Below, piece after piece: positions 15,068 through 21,436 of a DNA stretch of 22,877 bases (position 1 is its first letter; each line of letters opens with the position of its first letter). Source of the stretch: Actinomycetes bacterium (GTDB lineage Bacteria > Actinomycetota > Actinomycetes > S36-B12); contig JAUHZW010000005.1 in the NCBI GenBank assembly GCA_030425745.1, positions 1 through 22,877 of the forward strand, given 5' to 3'. The position numbers were made by a program, and so were the translations under genes. Below the pieces are notes generated by a model. It was not told where the DNA came from. It made no database searches and saw only the letters and a program-made list of their open reading frames with translations.

Positions 15068-16087
15068 TTAGAGCTGCTCGTCCTCGGCGTACGCCAGGTC
15101 GTCGTCTTCGTCATCGCTGTAGTAGACGGCCGCACCGGGATCGAATCCGGGCGGGCTGTCCTTGAGGGCCAGGCCGAGGCCGGCCAGCTTGACCTTGACC
15201 TCGTCGATCGACTTCGCACCGAAGTTGCGGATGTCGAGGAGGTCGGCCTCGCTGCGGGTGATGAGCTCACCCACCGTGTGGATGCCCTCACGCTTGAGGC
15301 AGTTGTAGGAGCGCACCGTCATGTCAAGCTGCTCGATGGGGGTCGAGAGCTGCTCGGCGACGAAGGCGTCGGTCGGTGACGGGCCGATGTCGATGCCCTC
15401 GGCCTCGACGTTGAGCTCACGGGCGAGGCCGAAGAGCTCGACAAGGGTCTTGCCGGCCGACGCGACGGCGTCACGCGGACGCATCGACTGCTTGGTCTCG
15501 ACATCGAGGATGAGCTTGTCGAAGTCGGTGCGCTGCTCGACGCGGGTGGCCTCGACCTTGTAGCTCACCTTCAGCACGGGGCTGTAGATGGAGTCGACCG
15601 GGATGCGGCCGATCTCCTGGCCGGCCTGCTTGTTCAGCACGGCCGACACGTAGCCGCGCCCACGCTCGACGACGAGCTCGATCTCGAGCTTGCCCTTGGC
15701 GTTGAGGGTCGCGATGTGCAGGTCCGGGTTGTGCACCTCGACACCGGCCGGGGGCTGGATGTCGGCGGCGGTGACGTTGCCGGGGCCCTGCTTGCGCAGG
15801 TACATGACCACCGGCTCGTCGTGCTCCGAGGAGATGACCAGCTGCTTGATGTTCAGGATCAGCTCGGTGACGTCCTCCTTCACGCCCGGAACGGTCGTGA
15901 ACTCGTGGAGGACACCGTCGATGCGGATGCTGGTGACGGCGGCACCCGGGATCGACGACAGCAGCGTGCGTCGAAGCGAGTTGCCGAGGGTGTAGCCGAA
16001 GCCGGGCTCCAGGGGCTCGAGGACGAAGCGCGAGCGGAACTCGCTGATCGGCTCCTCGGTGAGGATCGGGCGCTGGCTGATAAGCAC
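15068..16087 (-). CDS. rpoA: DNA-directed RNA polymerase alpha subunit
   Basis: The alpha subunit dimer nucleates RNA polymerase assembly and contacts UP elements and activators. The 339-residue product shows the N-terminal domain (1-235) with GYTLGNSLRRTLLSSIPGAA at 31-50, which forms the dimer interface, and the C-terminal domain (about 250-306) with RSYNCLKREGIHTVGEL, the DNA-contacting helix-hairpin region. An acidic tail follows residue 320. The start is GTG at 16085-16087, preceded by GGAAGTT; the N-terminus MLISQRPILTEEP matches the family. It lies between rpsD (69 bases upstream) and rplQ in the standard alpha-operon order. Confidence 0.98.
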   Translation of the reverse strand: MLISQRPILTEEPISEFRSRFVLEPLEPGFGYTLGNSLRRTLLSSIPGAAVTSIRIDGVLHEFTTVPGVKEDVTELILNIKQLVISSEHDEPVVMYLRKQGPGNVTAADIQPPAGVEVHNPDLHIATLNAKGKLEIELVVERGRGYVSAVLNKQAGQEIGRIPVDSIYSPVLKVSYKVEATRVEQRTDFDKLILDVETKQSMRPRDAVASAGKTLVELFGLARELNVEAEGIDIGPSPTDAFVAEQLSTPIEQLDMTVRSYNCLKREGIHTVGELITRSEADLLDIRNFGAKSIDEVKVKLAGLGLALKDSPPGFDPGAAVYYSDDEDDDLAYAEDEQL

Positions 16088-16156
16088 GATGAACTTCCTT
16101 CCCGCGACGACCGCTATTTGACGTCGCGCATCTCGACCCGTCAGGGCCGCTGACGG

Positions 16157-16783
16157 TTACTTGGAGTAGAGCTCGACGATCAGCTGCTCGTTGACCTGGG
16201 TGTCGATGACCGCACGCGCGGGGAGCGAGTGCACCAGGATGCGCATCTGCGAGGGGATGACCTCCAGCCACGCAGGCACCGGACGCTCGCCGATCTCGGC
16301 GTGGGCGACGATGAACGGGGTCATCTCACGCGAGCCGGGACGGACCTCGACGATGTCGTTCGGGGAGACCCGGTACGAGGGGATGTTCACCTTGCGGCCG
16401 TTCACCATGAAGTGACCGTGGGTGACCAGCTGGCGGGCCATGTCACGCGACTTGGCGAAGCCAGCGCGGAACACGACGTTGTCCAGGCGGGACTCCAGGA
16501 TCTGGAGCAGGTTCTCACCGGTCTTGCCGGCCTGCCGCTGGGCTTCCTTGTAGTAGTTCGAGAACTGCTTCTCGAGCACCCCGTACATCCGGGTGGCCTT
16601 CTGCTTCTCACGAAGCTGCAGCAGGTACTCGCTGTCCTTCGAGCGACCGCGGCCGTGCTGCCCCGGAGGGTACGGACGCTTCTCGAACGGGCACTTGGGG
16701 GACTCGCACTTGGCACCCTTGAGGAAGAGCTTGGTCTTCTCGCGGCGGCACCGCTTGCAGTCGGCGTCTGTATAACGCGCCAT
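16157..16783 (-). CDS. rpsD: 30S ribosomal protein S4 (uS4), zinc-finger form
   Basis: uS4 is a primary 16S rRNA binder and, in E. coli, the translational repressor of this operon. The 208-residue product begins MARYTDADCKRCRREK. Cysteines at 9, 12, 26 and 31 form the zinc-binding C+ version of S4. The S4 RNA-binding domain is at about 95-155 (LESRLDNVVFRAGFAKSR, VTHGHFMVNGRKVNIPSY), and the protein ends QLIVELYSK. The ATG at 16781-16783 has AGGAGAT upstream. It follows rpsK by 32 bases. A structured leader candidate before rpsM, two genes upstream, is a possible S4 target. Confidence 0.98.
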   Translation of the reverse strand: MARYTDADCKRCRREKTKLFLKGAKCESPKCPFEKRPYPPGQHGRGRSKDSEYLLQLREKQKATRMYGVLEKQFSNYYKEAQRQAGKTGENLLQILESRLDNVVFRAGFAKSRDMARQLVTHGHFMVNGRKVNIPSYRVSPNDIVEVRPGSREMTPFIVAHAEIGERPVPAWLEVIPSQMRILVHSLPARAVIDTQVNEQLIVELYSK

Positions 16784-16815
16784 GTCTCAATATCTCCTAG
16801 ATCCGATGTGCGCGA

Positions 16816-17217
16816 TCAGACGCGACGACGCTTGGGGGGACGGGTGCCGTTGTGCGGAACCGGGGTGACGTCGGCGATGGAGCCGACCTCGAGGCCCGTG
16901 GCCTGCAGCGAACGGATGGCGGTCTCACGGCCGGAGCCGGGACCCTTGACGAAGACGTCGACCTTGCGCATGCCGTGCTCCATGGCGCGGCGAGCGGCGG
17001 CCTCAGCAGCCAGCTGCGCGGCGAATGGCGTGGACTTGCGGCTTCCCTTGAAGCCGACCTGACCAGCGCTCGCCCAGGAGATCACCGCACCCGTGGGGTC
17101 GGTGATCGAGACGATCGTGTTGTTGAAGGTGCTCTTGATGTGAGCGTGGCCGTGGGCCACGTTCTTCTTCTCCTTGCGGCGGACCTTCTTCGCGCCGCTC
17201 TTACCCGCAGGTGCCAT
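16816..17217 (-). CDS. rpsK: 30S ribosomal protein S11 (uS11)
   Basis: uS11 forms part of the 30S platform near the mRNA exit. The 133-residue product has the family segments HIKSTFNNTIVSITDPTG, WASAGQVGFKGSRKSTPFAA and the C-terminal PVPHNGTRPPKRRRV. The basic N-terminus (AGKSGAKKVRRKEKKN) is typical. The ATG at 17215-17217 is 34 bases after the rpsM stop, with a GGAG element upstream. Order rpsM-rpsK-rpsD-rpoA-rplQ is the universal alpha operon. No anomalies. Confidence 0.98.
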   Translation of the reverse strand: MAPAGKSGAKKVRRKEKKNVAHGHAHIKSTFNNTIVSITDPTGAVISWASAGQVGFKGSRKSTPFAAQLAAEAAARRAMEHGMRKVDVFVKGPGSGRETAIRSLQATGLEVGSIADVTPVPHNGTRPPKRRRV

Positions 17218-17251
17218 AAGTCAGTTTCTCCAGTCTCGGTAGCCGCTCGAG

Positions 17252-17620
17252 CTACTTCTTCTTGCCAGCGACGGTCTTGCGCGGACCCTTGCGGGTGCGG
17301 GCGTTGGTGTGAGTGCGCTGGCCGTGGACCGGCAGTCCCTTGCGGTGACGCAGGCCCTGGTAGCAGCCGATCTCCACCTTGCGGCGGATGTCTGCGGCAA
17401 CCTCGCGACGGAGATCACCCTCGACCTTCAGGTTCTCATCGATCCAGTCGCGGAGGGCGACGAGCTGATCATCGTTCAGATCATCGGATCGCATGCTCGG
17501 ATCGATTCCGGTGGCCTCGAGGGCCTTGGCGGCCTGCGAGCGACCGACACCGTAGATGTACGTGAGTGCGACGGCCATGCGCTTGTTGCGCGGCAGGTCG
17601 ACACCGACGAGTCGTGCCAT
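17252..17620 (-). CDS. rpsM: 30S ribosomal protein S13 (uS13)
   Basis: uS13 sits in the 30S head and contacts P-site tRNA and bridges to the 50S subunit. The 122-residue product contains ARLVGVDLPRNKR, YIYGVGRSQA, LRREVAADIRRKVEIGCYQG and the basic C-terminal region GLPVHGQRTHTNARTRKG ending KKK, all diagnostic. The ATG is at 17618-17620 after a purine-rich stretch. The 188-bp gap separating it from rpmJ is the longest inside this ribosomal cluster and carries a possible structured RNA leader (17645-17703), making rpsM the probable head of a separately regulated unit. Confidence 0.98.
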   Translation of the reverse strand: MARLVGVDLPRNKRMAVALTYIYGVGRSQAAKALEATGIDPSMRSDDLNDDQLVALRDWIDENLKVEGDLRREVAADIRRKVEIGCYQGLRHRKGLPVHGQRTHTNARTRKGPRKTVAGKKK

Positions 17621-17644
17621 GTGGCGTTCTCTCTTCTCTATCGT

Positions 17645-17703
17645 TCACGAGGTCTGGTCGCGGTACCAGCCCTGCCCGCCAAGGCAGGTCCCCGGCCTCG
17701 TGA
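17645..17703 (-). promoter_or_regulatory. Possible three-way-junction RNA leader upstream of rpsM
   Basis: An 8-bp outer stem (TCACGAGG 17645-17652 with CCTCGTGA 17696-17703) encloses two hairpins: CTGGT/ACCAG (17654-17669) and CCTGCC/GGCAGG (17671-17688), each with a 6-base loop. It ends 24 bases before the rpsM start. In E. coli the S4 protein represses this operon by binding a folded leader at this place, so a ribosomal-protein leader is a reasonable guess; the shape here is not obviously the E. coli one. Confidence 0.4.
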
Positions 17704-17808
17704 CCGGGGGTGTCGTCCCGCTCAGCGCACGCGCATCGCGGGGGTCGGGTACTGCGTTTGTGATTCGGTCGGCCGGGTTGTCTCCCCGGTGACCGCGTCA
17801 GGAGCTGG

Positions 17809-17922
17809 TCAGCCCTGACGCTGCTTGTGGCGAGGGTTCTCGCAGATCACCATGACGCGACCGTGGCGACGGATGACCTTGCACTTGTCGCAGATCTTCT
17901 TGACGCTCGGCTGCACCTTCAT
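17809..17922 (-). CDS. rpmJ: 50S ribosomal protein L36 (bL36), zinc-ribbon form
   Basis: A 37-residue gene, start ATG at 17920-17922, stop TGA at 17809-17811. The product begins MKVQPSVKKICDKCKVI and ends NPRHKQRQG. Cys11, Cys14, Cys27 and His32 form the zinc-binding site of the classic bL36 form. This protein stabilises 23S rRNA near the L7/L12 stalk base. It lies between infA (45 bases upstream) and rpsM, the usual position at the junction of the spc and alpha ribosomal operons. A purine-rich AAAGAG precedes the start. The presence of all four ligands shows the zinc-dependent version rather than the zinc-free paralogue. Confidence 0.97.
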   Translation of the reverse strand: MKVQPSVKKICDKCKVIRRHGRVMVICENPRHKQRQG

Positions 17923-17967
17923 GATGGCTCTTTCGTGTCGTTCTGGTCTGGTTGTCGGTCGTGCGGC

Positions 17968-18189
17968 TTACTTGTAGCGGTAGACGATCCGGCCGCGGGT
18001 GAGGTCGTAGGGCGAGAGCTCCACGACGACCCGGTCGTCCGGAAGGATCCGGATGTAGTGCATCCGCATCTTGCCGCTGATGTGGGCGAGCACCTTGTGC
18101 CCGTTGTCGAGCTCCACCCGGAACATGGCATTGGGCAGAGATTCGGTGATCGTGCCCTCGAGCTCGATCGCGCCGTCCTTCTTGCCCAT
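17968..18189 (-). CDS. infA: Translation initiation factor IF-1
   Basis: IF-1 is an OB-fold protein that occupies the A site during initiation. The 73-residue product begins MGKKDGAIELEGTITESLPN and contains FRVELDNGHKVLAHISGKMR and VELSPYDLTRGRIVYRYK, which match the family end to end. The ATG at 18187-18189 is chosen because upstream codons in the same frame are not conserved; a TTGAGGA purine stretch precedes it closely. A promoter candidate at 18311-18338 would give a leader of about 115 nt with a GAAA-capped hairpin. It is followed by rpmJ. In related genomes infA usually follows map directly; here two sulfotransferases intervene. Confidence 0.98.
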   Translation of the reverse strand: MGKKDGAIELEGTITESLPNAMFRVELDNGHKVLAHISGKMRMHYIRILPDDRVVVELSPYDLTRGRIVYRYK

Positions 18190-18252
18190 GTCCTCAACTC
18201 TCGTCGTGGTGCCCGTGTGGAGCGGTCCCGACTGCCCGCGCGCACGAACGAG

Positions 18253-18268
18253 CACCGCTTTCGCGGTG
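18253..18268 (-). other. GAAA-tetraloop hairpin in the infA leader
   Basis: On the minus strand CACCGC-GAAA-GCGGTG: a 6-bp GC-rich stem closed by a GNRA tetraloop, 64 bases before the infA start and inside the predicted leader. It has no U tract and could stabilise the message or be part of a larger fold. Confidence 0.4.
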
Positions 18269-18310
18269 GACGAAGGTGTGGAGGCGGGGAAGCCTGAAAC
18301 CGACCGTCAG

Positions 18311-18338
18311 ATACTACGGGTCGTGCGTTCGTTCACAA
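18311..18338 (-). promoter_or_regulatory. Candidate infA-rpmJ promoter
   Basis: On the minus strand TTGTGA (18333-18338), a 16-base spacer, then TAGTAT (18311-18316). It is the best promoter match in the 244-bp region between the sulfotransferase terminator and infA; transcription would start near 18304. Its existence suggests infA onward is expressed independently of the genes upstream. Confidence 0.5.
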
Positions 18339-18358
18339 AATCCGGGGTCCCATTTCCT

Positions 18359-18420
18359 CGCGAGTGGTCAGTTGTCGGGGTCCCCCGGCGCCGCGGAGCC
18401 CCGACAACTGACCACTCGCG
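18359..18420 (-). terminator. Long inverted repeat downstream of sulfotransferase 1
   Basis: Perfect 22-base arms at 18359-18380 and 18399-18420 around an 18-base GC-rich loop, starting 13 bases after the sulfotransferase stop at 18434 (minus strand). No U tract follows, as is common for GC-rich actinobacterial terminators. It would insulate the infA promoter at 18311-18338 from upstream transcription. Confidence 0.6.
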
Positions 18421-18433
18421 TAAGGGGGGATTC

Positions 18434-19345
18434 TCAGGGGCGGGTGTGTGCGTCGATCCCGTCGGCGGCCAGGCGCGCTTCCGCCTCTCGGAAGGCCGCC
18501 TCGAAGGCCTCCGGGTCAGGCACCCGGCTGCGCCACTTGTCCAGACCGACCCGCTCGGCGGGCATCTGGTCGGTGAAGAACCCCCGCATCGTGGGGTCGT
18601 CCGGCAGCCCGAGGAACTCCAGGATGCGGGCGTAGCTGGCTTCGCGCTCGAGCACGACAAGGTCCTCGAGGGACTGGATCAGGACGAATTCCGACGGCAC
18701 CCCGACAAGGCCGGCATGCGCTCGGCGCACGCGCTTCTCCCACCAGGTGACCGCCTCCAGCGGATCATCCGGGCCCCAGCGCTCGGCGATTACCGACGCG
18801 GCCGTGGCACGACCGTCGCGGACCATCCAGATGAAGCGTGCCTCGGGCCAGAACTCGTGGATGCGTCGGGCATTGGCGATGTTGGGCGGAGACGTGTCGA
18901 TCCACCACGGCTCCCCCGCATCACCGCGCTGGGCGCGGGCCATCCCGGCGAGGAAGGCTCGCCCCGCCTCGCGCGGGTCTGCGCCGAGTTGCGCAGCGAG
19001 ATCGGCGAGGAGGCGGTCGCGGTCGGCCTCGTCGATGCTCAGGTGCAGACCGCTGGCTCGCCCGAGGCGGTTGGTACGCAGCCACCAGGGTCCGCGCATG
19101 CCCTCATTGAAGGTCGGCAGCCGGTCCGCCGGGGACGACGCGCGACCCAACCGCCGCTTCCTGCCTCCCTCGGGTCCGAGGACGAGGTCCAGGAGGCCGC
19201 CCTCCTTGTTGACGAACTTGACCTCCCGCGGCCAACTGGCCCGGACTGACGGGTGGCGGTGCAGCAGGCCGGCGATCACGGTGGTGCCGCTGCGCCCCGT
19301 GCCGCCCGCCATGATCGGGGTCACGGGTGCCGTCGTCGTAGCCAT
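18434..19345 (-). CDS. PAPS-dependent sulfotransferase (paralogue 1)
   Basis: A 303-residue sulfotransferase-fold protein (Sulfotransfer_3-like). The 5'-phosphosulfate-binding loop is GGTGRSGTTVI (14-24), and the 3'-phosphate site is RDGRATAAS with Arg176 and Ser184. DTSPPN at 150-155 and ERWGPDD at 188-194 are shared with the neighbouring paralogue. It should transfer sulfate from PAPS to an unknown acceptor, such as a cell-surface glycan or lipid. No signal peptide is visible, so it is cytoplasmic. The ATG at 19345 is chosen because a TAGACT box ends 7 bases before it; the longer in-frame start at 19501 reads across a palindrome. More than half of aligned residues match paralogue 2, indicating tandem duplication. 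Location between map and infA is unusual. Confidence 0.88.
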   Translation of the reverse strand: MATTTAPVTPIMAGGTGRSGTTVIAGLLHRHPSVRASWPREVKFVNKEGGLLDLVLGPEGGRKRRLGRASSPADRLPTFNEGMRGPWWLRTNRLGRASGLHLSIDEADRDRLLADLAAQLGADPREAGRAFLAGMARAQRGDAGEPWWIDTSPPNIANARRIHEFWPEARFIWMVRDGRATAASVIAERWGPDDPLEAVTWWEKRVRRAHAGLVGVPSEFVLIQSLEDLVVLEREASYARILEFLGLPDDPTMRGFFTDQMPAERVGLDKWRSRVPDPEAFEAAFREAEARLAADGIDAHTRP

Positions 19346-19352
19346 CGCCGGA

Positions 19353-19358
19353 AGTCTA
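19353..19358 (-). promoter_or_regulatory. Leaderless-type -10 box of sulfotransferase 1
   Basis: TAGACT on the minus strand ending 7 bases before the ATG at 19345, so the transcript would start at the start codon. It shows that this gene has its own promoter rather than relying on paralogue 2 upstream. Confidence 0.5.
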
Positions 19359-19406
19359 GTTCCCGCGCGCGGCGAGCAAGCGGTCCAGATCCCGTGTCTT
19401 GCCCCC

Positions 19407-19471
19407 ATCCCGGTGGGGTTCTGCAGATTTGGGCCGGGAACCGGCCCAAATCTGCAGAACCCCACCGGGAT
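19407..19471. repeat. 31-bp perfect inverted repeat between the two sulfotransferases
   Basis: Arms at 19407-19437 and 19441-19471 are exact reverse complements with only three bases (GAA) between them; each arm contains a CTGCAG hexamer near its middle. It lies 84 bases after the paralogue 2 stop and about 50 bases before the paralogue 1 promoter. It could be a terminator of paralogue 2, although no U tract is present and the distance is long, or a member of a dispersed palindromic repeat family. Confidence 0.7.
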
Positions 19472-19555
19472 CAACGGGGAATGCCAGATATGCGCCGCCA
19501 CCCGGGCAGATCAGGCCCCCCACGCGGGACAGCCGACCACGCCGACGGCCGGGCA

Positions 19556-20524
19556 TCACGCGCTGCGGGCGAACACCTCGATGCCATCGGCCTCGAGGCG
19601 GGCGGCAGCCGCGTCGTAGACGGCCTCGAACTGCTCCGCATCCGGCACCCGCGCACGCCAGGAGGCCAGGCCCACCCGGTCGGCCGGCATGCGGTTGTCG
19701 AAGAACCGACGCATCCGCGGGTCGTCGTCCAACTCGAGGAAGTCCAGCACGCGCTCGTAGGTGGCATCCCGATCCAGTACGACGAGATCCTCCAGCGACA
19801 CGGTGAGAACGGCATCGGCGGGAGTGTCGGCCAGACCGGCCTCAGCCGCCCGCATCTGCCGCTCCCACCAGGCCACGGCCCCCTCTGGGTCATCCGGGCC
19901 CCACCGTTCGGCCATGACCGATGCCGCTGTGCTGCGCCCGTCACGGACCATGCGGATGAACTTCGCTTCGGGAAGCAGTCGGTGGATGCGATCGGCCTCG
20001 GCGATGTTCGGTGGCGACGTGTCGACCCAGAGGGCCTCCCCCTCATCATCGGACTGGGCACGGACGATTCCGGCGAGGAAGTCCCGGCCGGCCGACACCG
20101 GATCCTCGGGAAGCTCCGCAGCCAGCTCAGCGATGAGTCGCTCCCGATCCGCCTCGGCGACGGTCAGGTGCAGACCGCTGTCGCGCCCCTTGCGGTTAGA
20201 GCGCAGCCACCAGCGCCCCCGCATCTGCTTGGCGAAGGCAGCCAGCCGCCAGCGTCGGGACCACGGCAGGGCCGCGAGGAACCGCATGCGGCGGCGGATG
20301 TGCGCCGGCGCATGGGGACTCGGTTCGAGACAGAGGTCCAGCAGGCCGACCGGCTCGGTGACGATCTTGACCTCACGAGGTCGACTGGCGCGAACGTCTG
20401 CGTGCTTGCCCAGCAGCCCGGCGATCACCGTGGTGCCACTGCGCCCGGTGCCGCCGGCCATGACCGGCGTGAAGTCGAGCGGAGGCACCGGACCCTGCGG
20501 CAGAGCTGTGGAACGGGAGGACAT
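19556..20524 (-). CDS. PAPS-dependent sulfotransferase (paralogue 2)
   Basis: A 322-residue relative of the gene at 18434. The PAPS loop GGTGRSGTTVI is at 24-34, DTSPPN at 168-173, and the 3'-phosphate motif RDGRSTAAS begins at Arg194 with Ser202. It differs by a longer N-terminus and an extra basic, tryptophan-containing stretch at about 68-100 (PWSRRW and neighbours). This may alter acceptor choice. The acceptor is unknown. The ATG at 20522-20524 is chosen since a TAGTGT box ends 8 bases before it; an in-frame GTG at 20536 falls inside that box. It follows map by 96 bases with its own promoter, and precedes paralogue 1 by 210 bp containing the 31-bp palindrome. Confidence 0.88.
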   Translation of the reverse strand: MSSRSTALPQGPVPPLDFTPVMAGGTGRSGTTVIAGLLGKHADVRASRPREVKIVTEPVGLLDLCLEPSPHAPAHIRRRMRFLAALPWSRRWRLAAFAKQMRGRWWLRSNRKGRDSGLHLTVAEADRERLIAELAAELPEDPVSAGRDFLAGIVRAQSDDEGEALWVDTSPPNIAEADRIHRLLPEAKFIRMVRDGRSTAASVMAERWGPDDPEGAVAWWERQMRAAEAGLADTPADAVLTVSLEDLVVLDRDATYERVLDFLELDDDPRMRRFFDNRMPADRVGLASWRARVPDAEQFEAVYDAAAARLEADGIEVFARSA

Positions 20525-20532
20525 CGCAGAAG

Positions 20533-20538
20533 ACACTA
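20533..20538 (-). promoter_or_regulatory. Leaderless-type -10 box of sulfotransferase 2
   Basis: TAGTGT on the minus strand, ending 8 bases before the ATG at 20524. It supports the shorter start, since the upstream GTG (20534-20536) lies within the hexamer itself. Confidence 0.45.
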
Positions 20539-20591
20539 CGCACCGGAACGCTCGACCGGGCGATTCTCGGGTCGCAGGCGTGTCACAGCCC

Positions 20592-20611
20592 CCGTCGTGA
20601 CGAAGCGACGG
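20592..20611 (-). terminator. Weak hairpin after map
   Basis: CCGTCG (20592-20597) pairs with CGACGG (20606-20611) around an 8-base loop, about 10 bases after the map stop. A further 7-base complementarity (20541-20547 with 20614-20620) could enclose it. No U tract; it could end the secY-adk-map transcript. Confidence 0.35.
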
Positions 20612-20620
20612 TGTCCGGTG

Positions 20621-21433
20621 CTACAGCCGGACGTCGTCGAGAGCCGTCAGCACCCACGGCCCGTCGTCGGTCACAGCGACGGTGTGCTCCCAGTGGGCTG
20701 CCCGCGAGCCGTCCAGGGTCGCCACCGTCCATGCATCGTCGAGCACCGCGACGTCGGGCTCACCCAGAACGACCATCGGCTCGATTGCCAGCGCCATGCC
20801 GGGCCGGAGCACCGGGCCGCGGCCCGGGGAGCCGTAGTTGAGGATGTGCGGATCCATGTGCATCTTCGAGCCGATGCCGTGGCCGCCGTACTCCTCGACG
20901 ATGCCCAGCCGCAGGCCGAGAGCGGCCTCGGCCTCGACGATCGTGGTCTCGACCGCGTGGCTGATGTTCGTCAGATGGGCATCGACGCGGGCCTGCGCCA
21001 GACCGGCCCACAGCGACTCCCGGGTGACGCGACTGAGTTCACGCAGTTCGGGCGCAACCTCACCGATCTCGATGGTCACGGCGGCGTCACCGTTCCATCC
21101 GTCGACGATCGCGCCGAAGTCGACCGACAGCAGATCGCCGTCGTGCAGCGCACGGTCTCCCGGGATGCCGTGGACCACCTCATCGTTGACCGAGGCGCAG
21201 ATGACCCCCGGGTACGGCACCGCACCGTGCGCCTTGTAACCGAGGAAGGACGACGTGGCGCCGTGGTCGGCGAGAACATCGCGGGCGATGGAGTCCAACT
21301 GCCCCGTGGTCATGCCGGGGGTGGCGGCGTCGGTGATCGCGGCCAGTGCCCGTGCCACGACCAGGCCGGCCTGCCGCATGACCGCCAACTGGTCGGCGGA
21401 CTTGATCTCGATGGCGCTCCGGCGACGGAACAC
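20621..21433 (-). CDS. map: Type I methionine aminopeptidase
   Basis: MetAP removes the initiator methionine from nascent proteins. The 270-residue product has the five metal ligands in order: Asp105 (SVDFGA), Asp116 (NGDAAVTI), His185 (GGHGIGS), Glu218 (AIEPMV) and Glu249 (WEHTVAV), plus His88 in VVHGIPG of the substrate pocket. Length and spacing fit bacterial type I enzymes. The start is GTG at 21431-21433, three bases after the adk stop, so the two are coupled. The order secY-adk-map is standard. The usual next gene, infA, is displaced by about 2.4 kb by the two sulfotransferases. Confidence 0.97.
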   Translation of the reverse strand: MFRRRSAIEIKSADQLAVMRQAGLVVARALAAITDAATPGMTTGQLDSIARDVLADHGATSSFLGYKAHGAVPYPGVICASVNDEVVHGIPGDRALHDGDLLSVDFGAIVDGWNGDAAVTIEIGEVAPELRELSRVTRESLWAGLAQARVDAHLTNISHAVETTIVEAEAALGLRLGIVEEYGGHGIGSKMHMDPHILNYGSPGRGPVLRPGMALAIEPMVVLGEPDVAVLDDAWTVATLDGSRAAHWEHTVAVTDDGPWVLTALDDVRL

Positions 21434-21436
21434 CGC

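Noticed and set aside
17773..17789. CCGGG/CCCGG hairpin after rpmJ as a terminator.
   Set aside because: Only a 5-bp stem and no U tract; stems like this are frequent by chance in this GC-rich sequence.
18071..19249. A 392-codon plus-strand open frame across infA and sulfotransferase 1.
   Set aside because: It crosses a strong hairpin and a promoter, has no domain, and is antisense to well-supported genes.
19346..19501. Longer start for sulfotransferase 1 at 19501.
   Set aside because: The extension is encoded by the 31-bp palindrome and by the promoter box of the shorter start.
18359..20620. Transposon or integron origin of the sulfotransferase module.
   Set aside because: No transposase or integrase, no target-site duplication recognised at the ends, and the two inverted repeats are unlike each other.
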